Assembly: GCA_029573365.1 (NCBI GenBank)
Contig: JAKQGD010000509.1
Span: forward strand, 1 to 6,576
Reading direction: 5' to 3'
Length of the DNA stretch: 6,576 nt
From: Bacteroidota bacterium
GTDB lineage: Bacteria; Bacteroidota; Bacteroidia; Chitinophagales; Saprospiraceae
Shown: positions 5,796 through 6,576 of the stretch, piece after piece
Layout: each line of letters starts with the position of its first letter
Position numbering within the stretch: the first letter of the stretch is position 1
Translations under genes and position numbers: made by a program
The notes under the pieces: model-generated
Told to the model about the DNA's origin: nothing
The model's input: only the letters and a program-made list of their open reading frames with translations
The model's database searches: none

Positions 5796-6576
5796 ATGGT
5801 GATCAGATACTTAACTCTGGCATTGTTTGTGGTTGTCACAGCATGTATGTCAAAAAAAGAAAGTCAGAGCAAAATGGAACCGTTGCCTTTTGAGCAGCCG
5901 CCTTCCTGGGCAAGGCAAGCCATCTGGTATCAGATTTTTGTCGAACGCTTCCGCAATGGAAACCCTGCCGTCAATCCTACCCTCGAAACATGTGCCGGTG
6001 CTCTGCTGGACAGCATACCTGACTCCTGGACACTTACACCCTGGGGGCACAACTGGTACGAACAGGAGCCATGGGCCAAAAGCACTGGACTCGATTTCTA
6101 CCGCACCATACAGATGAGGAGATATGGAGGTGACCTGGCGGGGGTAGAAGAAAAAATCTCTTACTTGCAGGATCTAGGCATCAACGCCGTGTATTTCAAC
6201 CCCATCAATGACTCACCTTCCCTCCATAAATACGATGCCCGCAGCTACCACCACATAGATGTCACATTTGGAGATGATATTAAAGGAGACATGGCCATGA
6301 TTGCGGCTGAAGACCCTGCTGACCCCTCTACCTGGAAATGGACATCAGCGGATACTAAGTTTCTGACGCTGGTAAAAAAGCTCCACGATGCCGGTATCAG
6401 GGTTGTACTTGATTATTCGTGGAACCATACTGGCAATACTTTCTGGGCTTTCCGCGATGTAAAGGAAAAAATGGAAGCCTCTTTGTTTAAAGATTGGTAT
6501 AACAATACCAGATTTGTCAAGGATACAACAACCGGACAAACGACTTTTGAGTATGATGGCTGGTTTGGTATAAAAA
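5796..6576 (+). CDS. GH13 alpha-amylase family lipoprotein, N-terminal part (3' end outside window)
   Basis: The frame is open from ATG 5796 to the last base (260 codons) with no stop, so the gene runs off the window. Residues 1-17 are a lipoprotein signal with lipobox VTAC (C17), so the enzyme should be anchored in the outer or inner membrane. The catalytic barrel follows: IWYQIFVERFRNG (43-55), RRYGGDLAGVEEKISYLQDL (108-127), GINAVYFNPI (128-137), then SPSLHKYDARSYHHID (140-155), typical of GH13. Conserved region I is DYSWNHTG (206-213), keeping D206, N210 and H211. The nucleophile and acid/base regions lie beyond the window. Spacing and the WKWTSADTKFL segment resemble Bacteroidota neopullulanase/cyclomaltodextrinase-like enzymes, which cut alpha-1,4-glucans. 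The start is supported by the signal peptide; the preceding sequence is A-rich, and GGAG touches the ATG, too close to act as a Shine-Dalgarno. Confidence 0.9.
   Translation, partial: MVIRYLTLALFVVVTACMSKKESQSKMEPLPFEQPPSWARQAIWYQIFVERFRNGNPAVNPTLETCAGALLDSIPDSWTLTPWGHNWYEQEPWAKSTGLDFYRTIQMRRYGGDLAGVEEKISYLQDLGINAVYFNPINDSPSLHKYDARSYHHIDVTFGDDIKGDMAMIAAEDPADPSTWKWTSADTKFLTLVKKLHDAGIRVVLDYSWNHTGNTFWAFRDVKEKMEASLFKDWYNNTRFVKDTTTGQTTFEYDGWFGIK

Noticed and set aside
5827..6117. 96-codon open frame on the plus strand within the GH13 gene
   Set aside because: It overlaps, in another frame, the clear GH13 reading frame from 5796, and its translation has no recognisable features.

Overview
The window looks like ordinary chromosome from a member of the Bacteroidota, possibly a Saprospiria-like lineage (the class is a low-confidence guess). 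The evidence is a type IX secretion (T9SS) C-terminal sorting domain, a DUF1800/DUF1501 gene pair, A-rich translation starts without Shine-Dalgarno sequences, TAnnTTTG-like promoter boxes and a signal peptide ending in N-A-Q. No RNA genes, mobile elements, CRISPR arrays or long repeats were seen. No gene-free stretch exceeds 300 bases; the longest is 174 bases (5622-5795).

Layout. Positions 1-1011 (+) hold the 3' part of a DUF1800 gene that begins outside the window. After a 37-base gap comes its usual partner, a DUF1501 gene (1049-2598, +), with a twin-arginine-like N-terminus and a T9SS tail. As sequenced it carries a one-base deletion near 1394-1398. The conserved protein continues cleanly in the next frame, so either the gene is freshly broken or the base call is wrong. 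Convergent to this pair, on the minus strand, lies a tight mlaE-mlaF operon (4178 down to 2672): the permease and ATPase of an Mla-type phospholipid transporter. The substrate-binding mlaD partner is not in the window. Divergent from mlaE is a classical short-chain dehydrogenase (4292-4993, +). Next comes a small secreted, probably outer-membrane beta-barrel protein that starts with TTG (5109-5621, +). The window ends inside a GH13 alpha-amylase-family lipoprotein (5796 to beyond 6576, +), whose reading frame runs off the edge.

Functional picture. Most genes concern the cell envelope: export or surface display (DUF1800/DUF1501), lipid asymmetry of the outer membrane (MlaEF), a putative outer-membrane barrel, and a surface or periplasmic alpha-glucan hydrolase. 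Apart from the two tight operons, the genes appear to be separate units and not one pathway. No convincing undescribed system was found. The points most worth checking are the DUF1501 frameshift, the combination of twin-arginine signal and T9SS tail, and the promoter region of the GH13 gene with an abutting inverted repeat.
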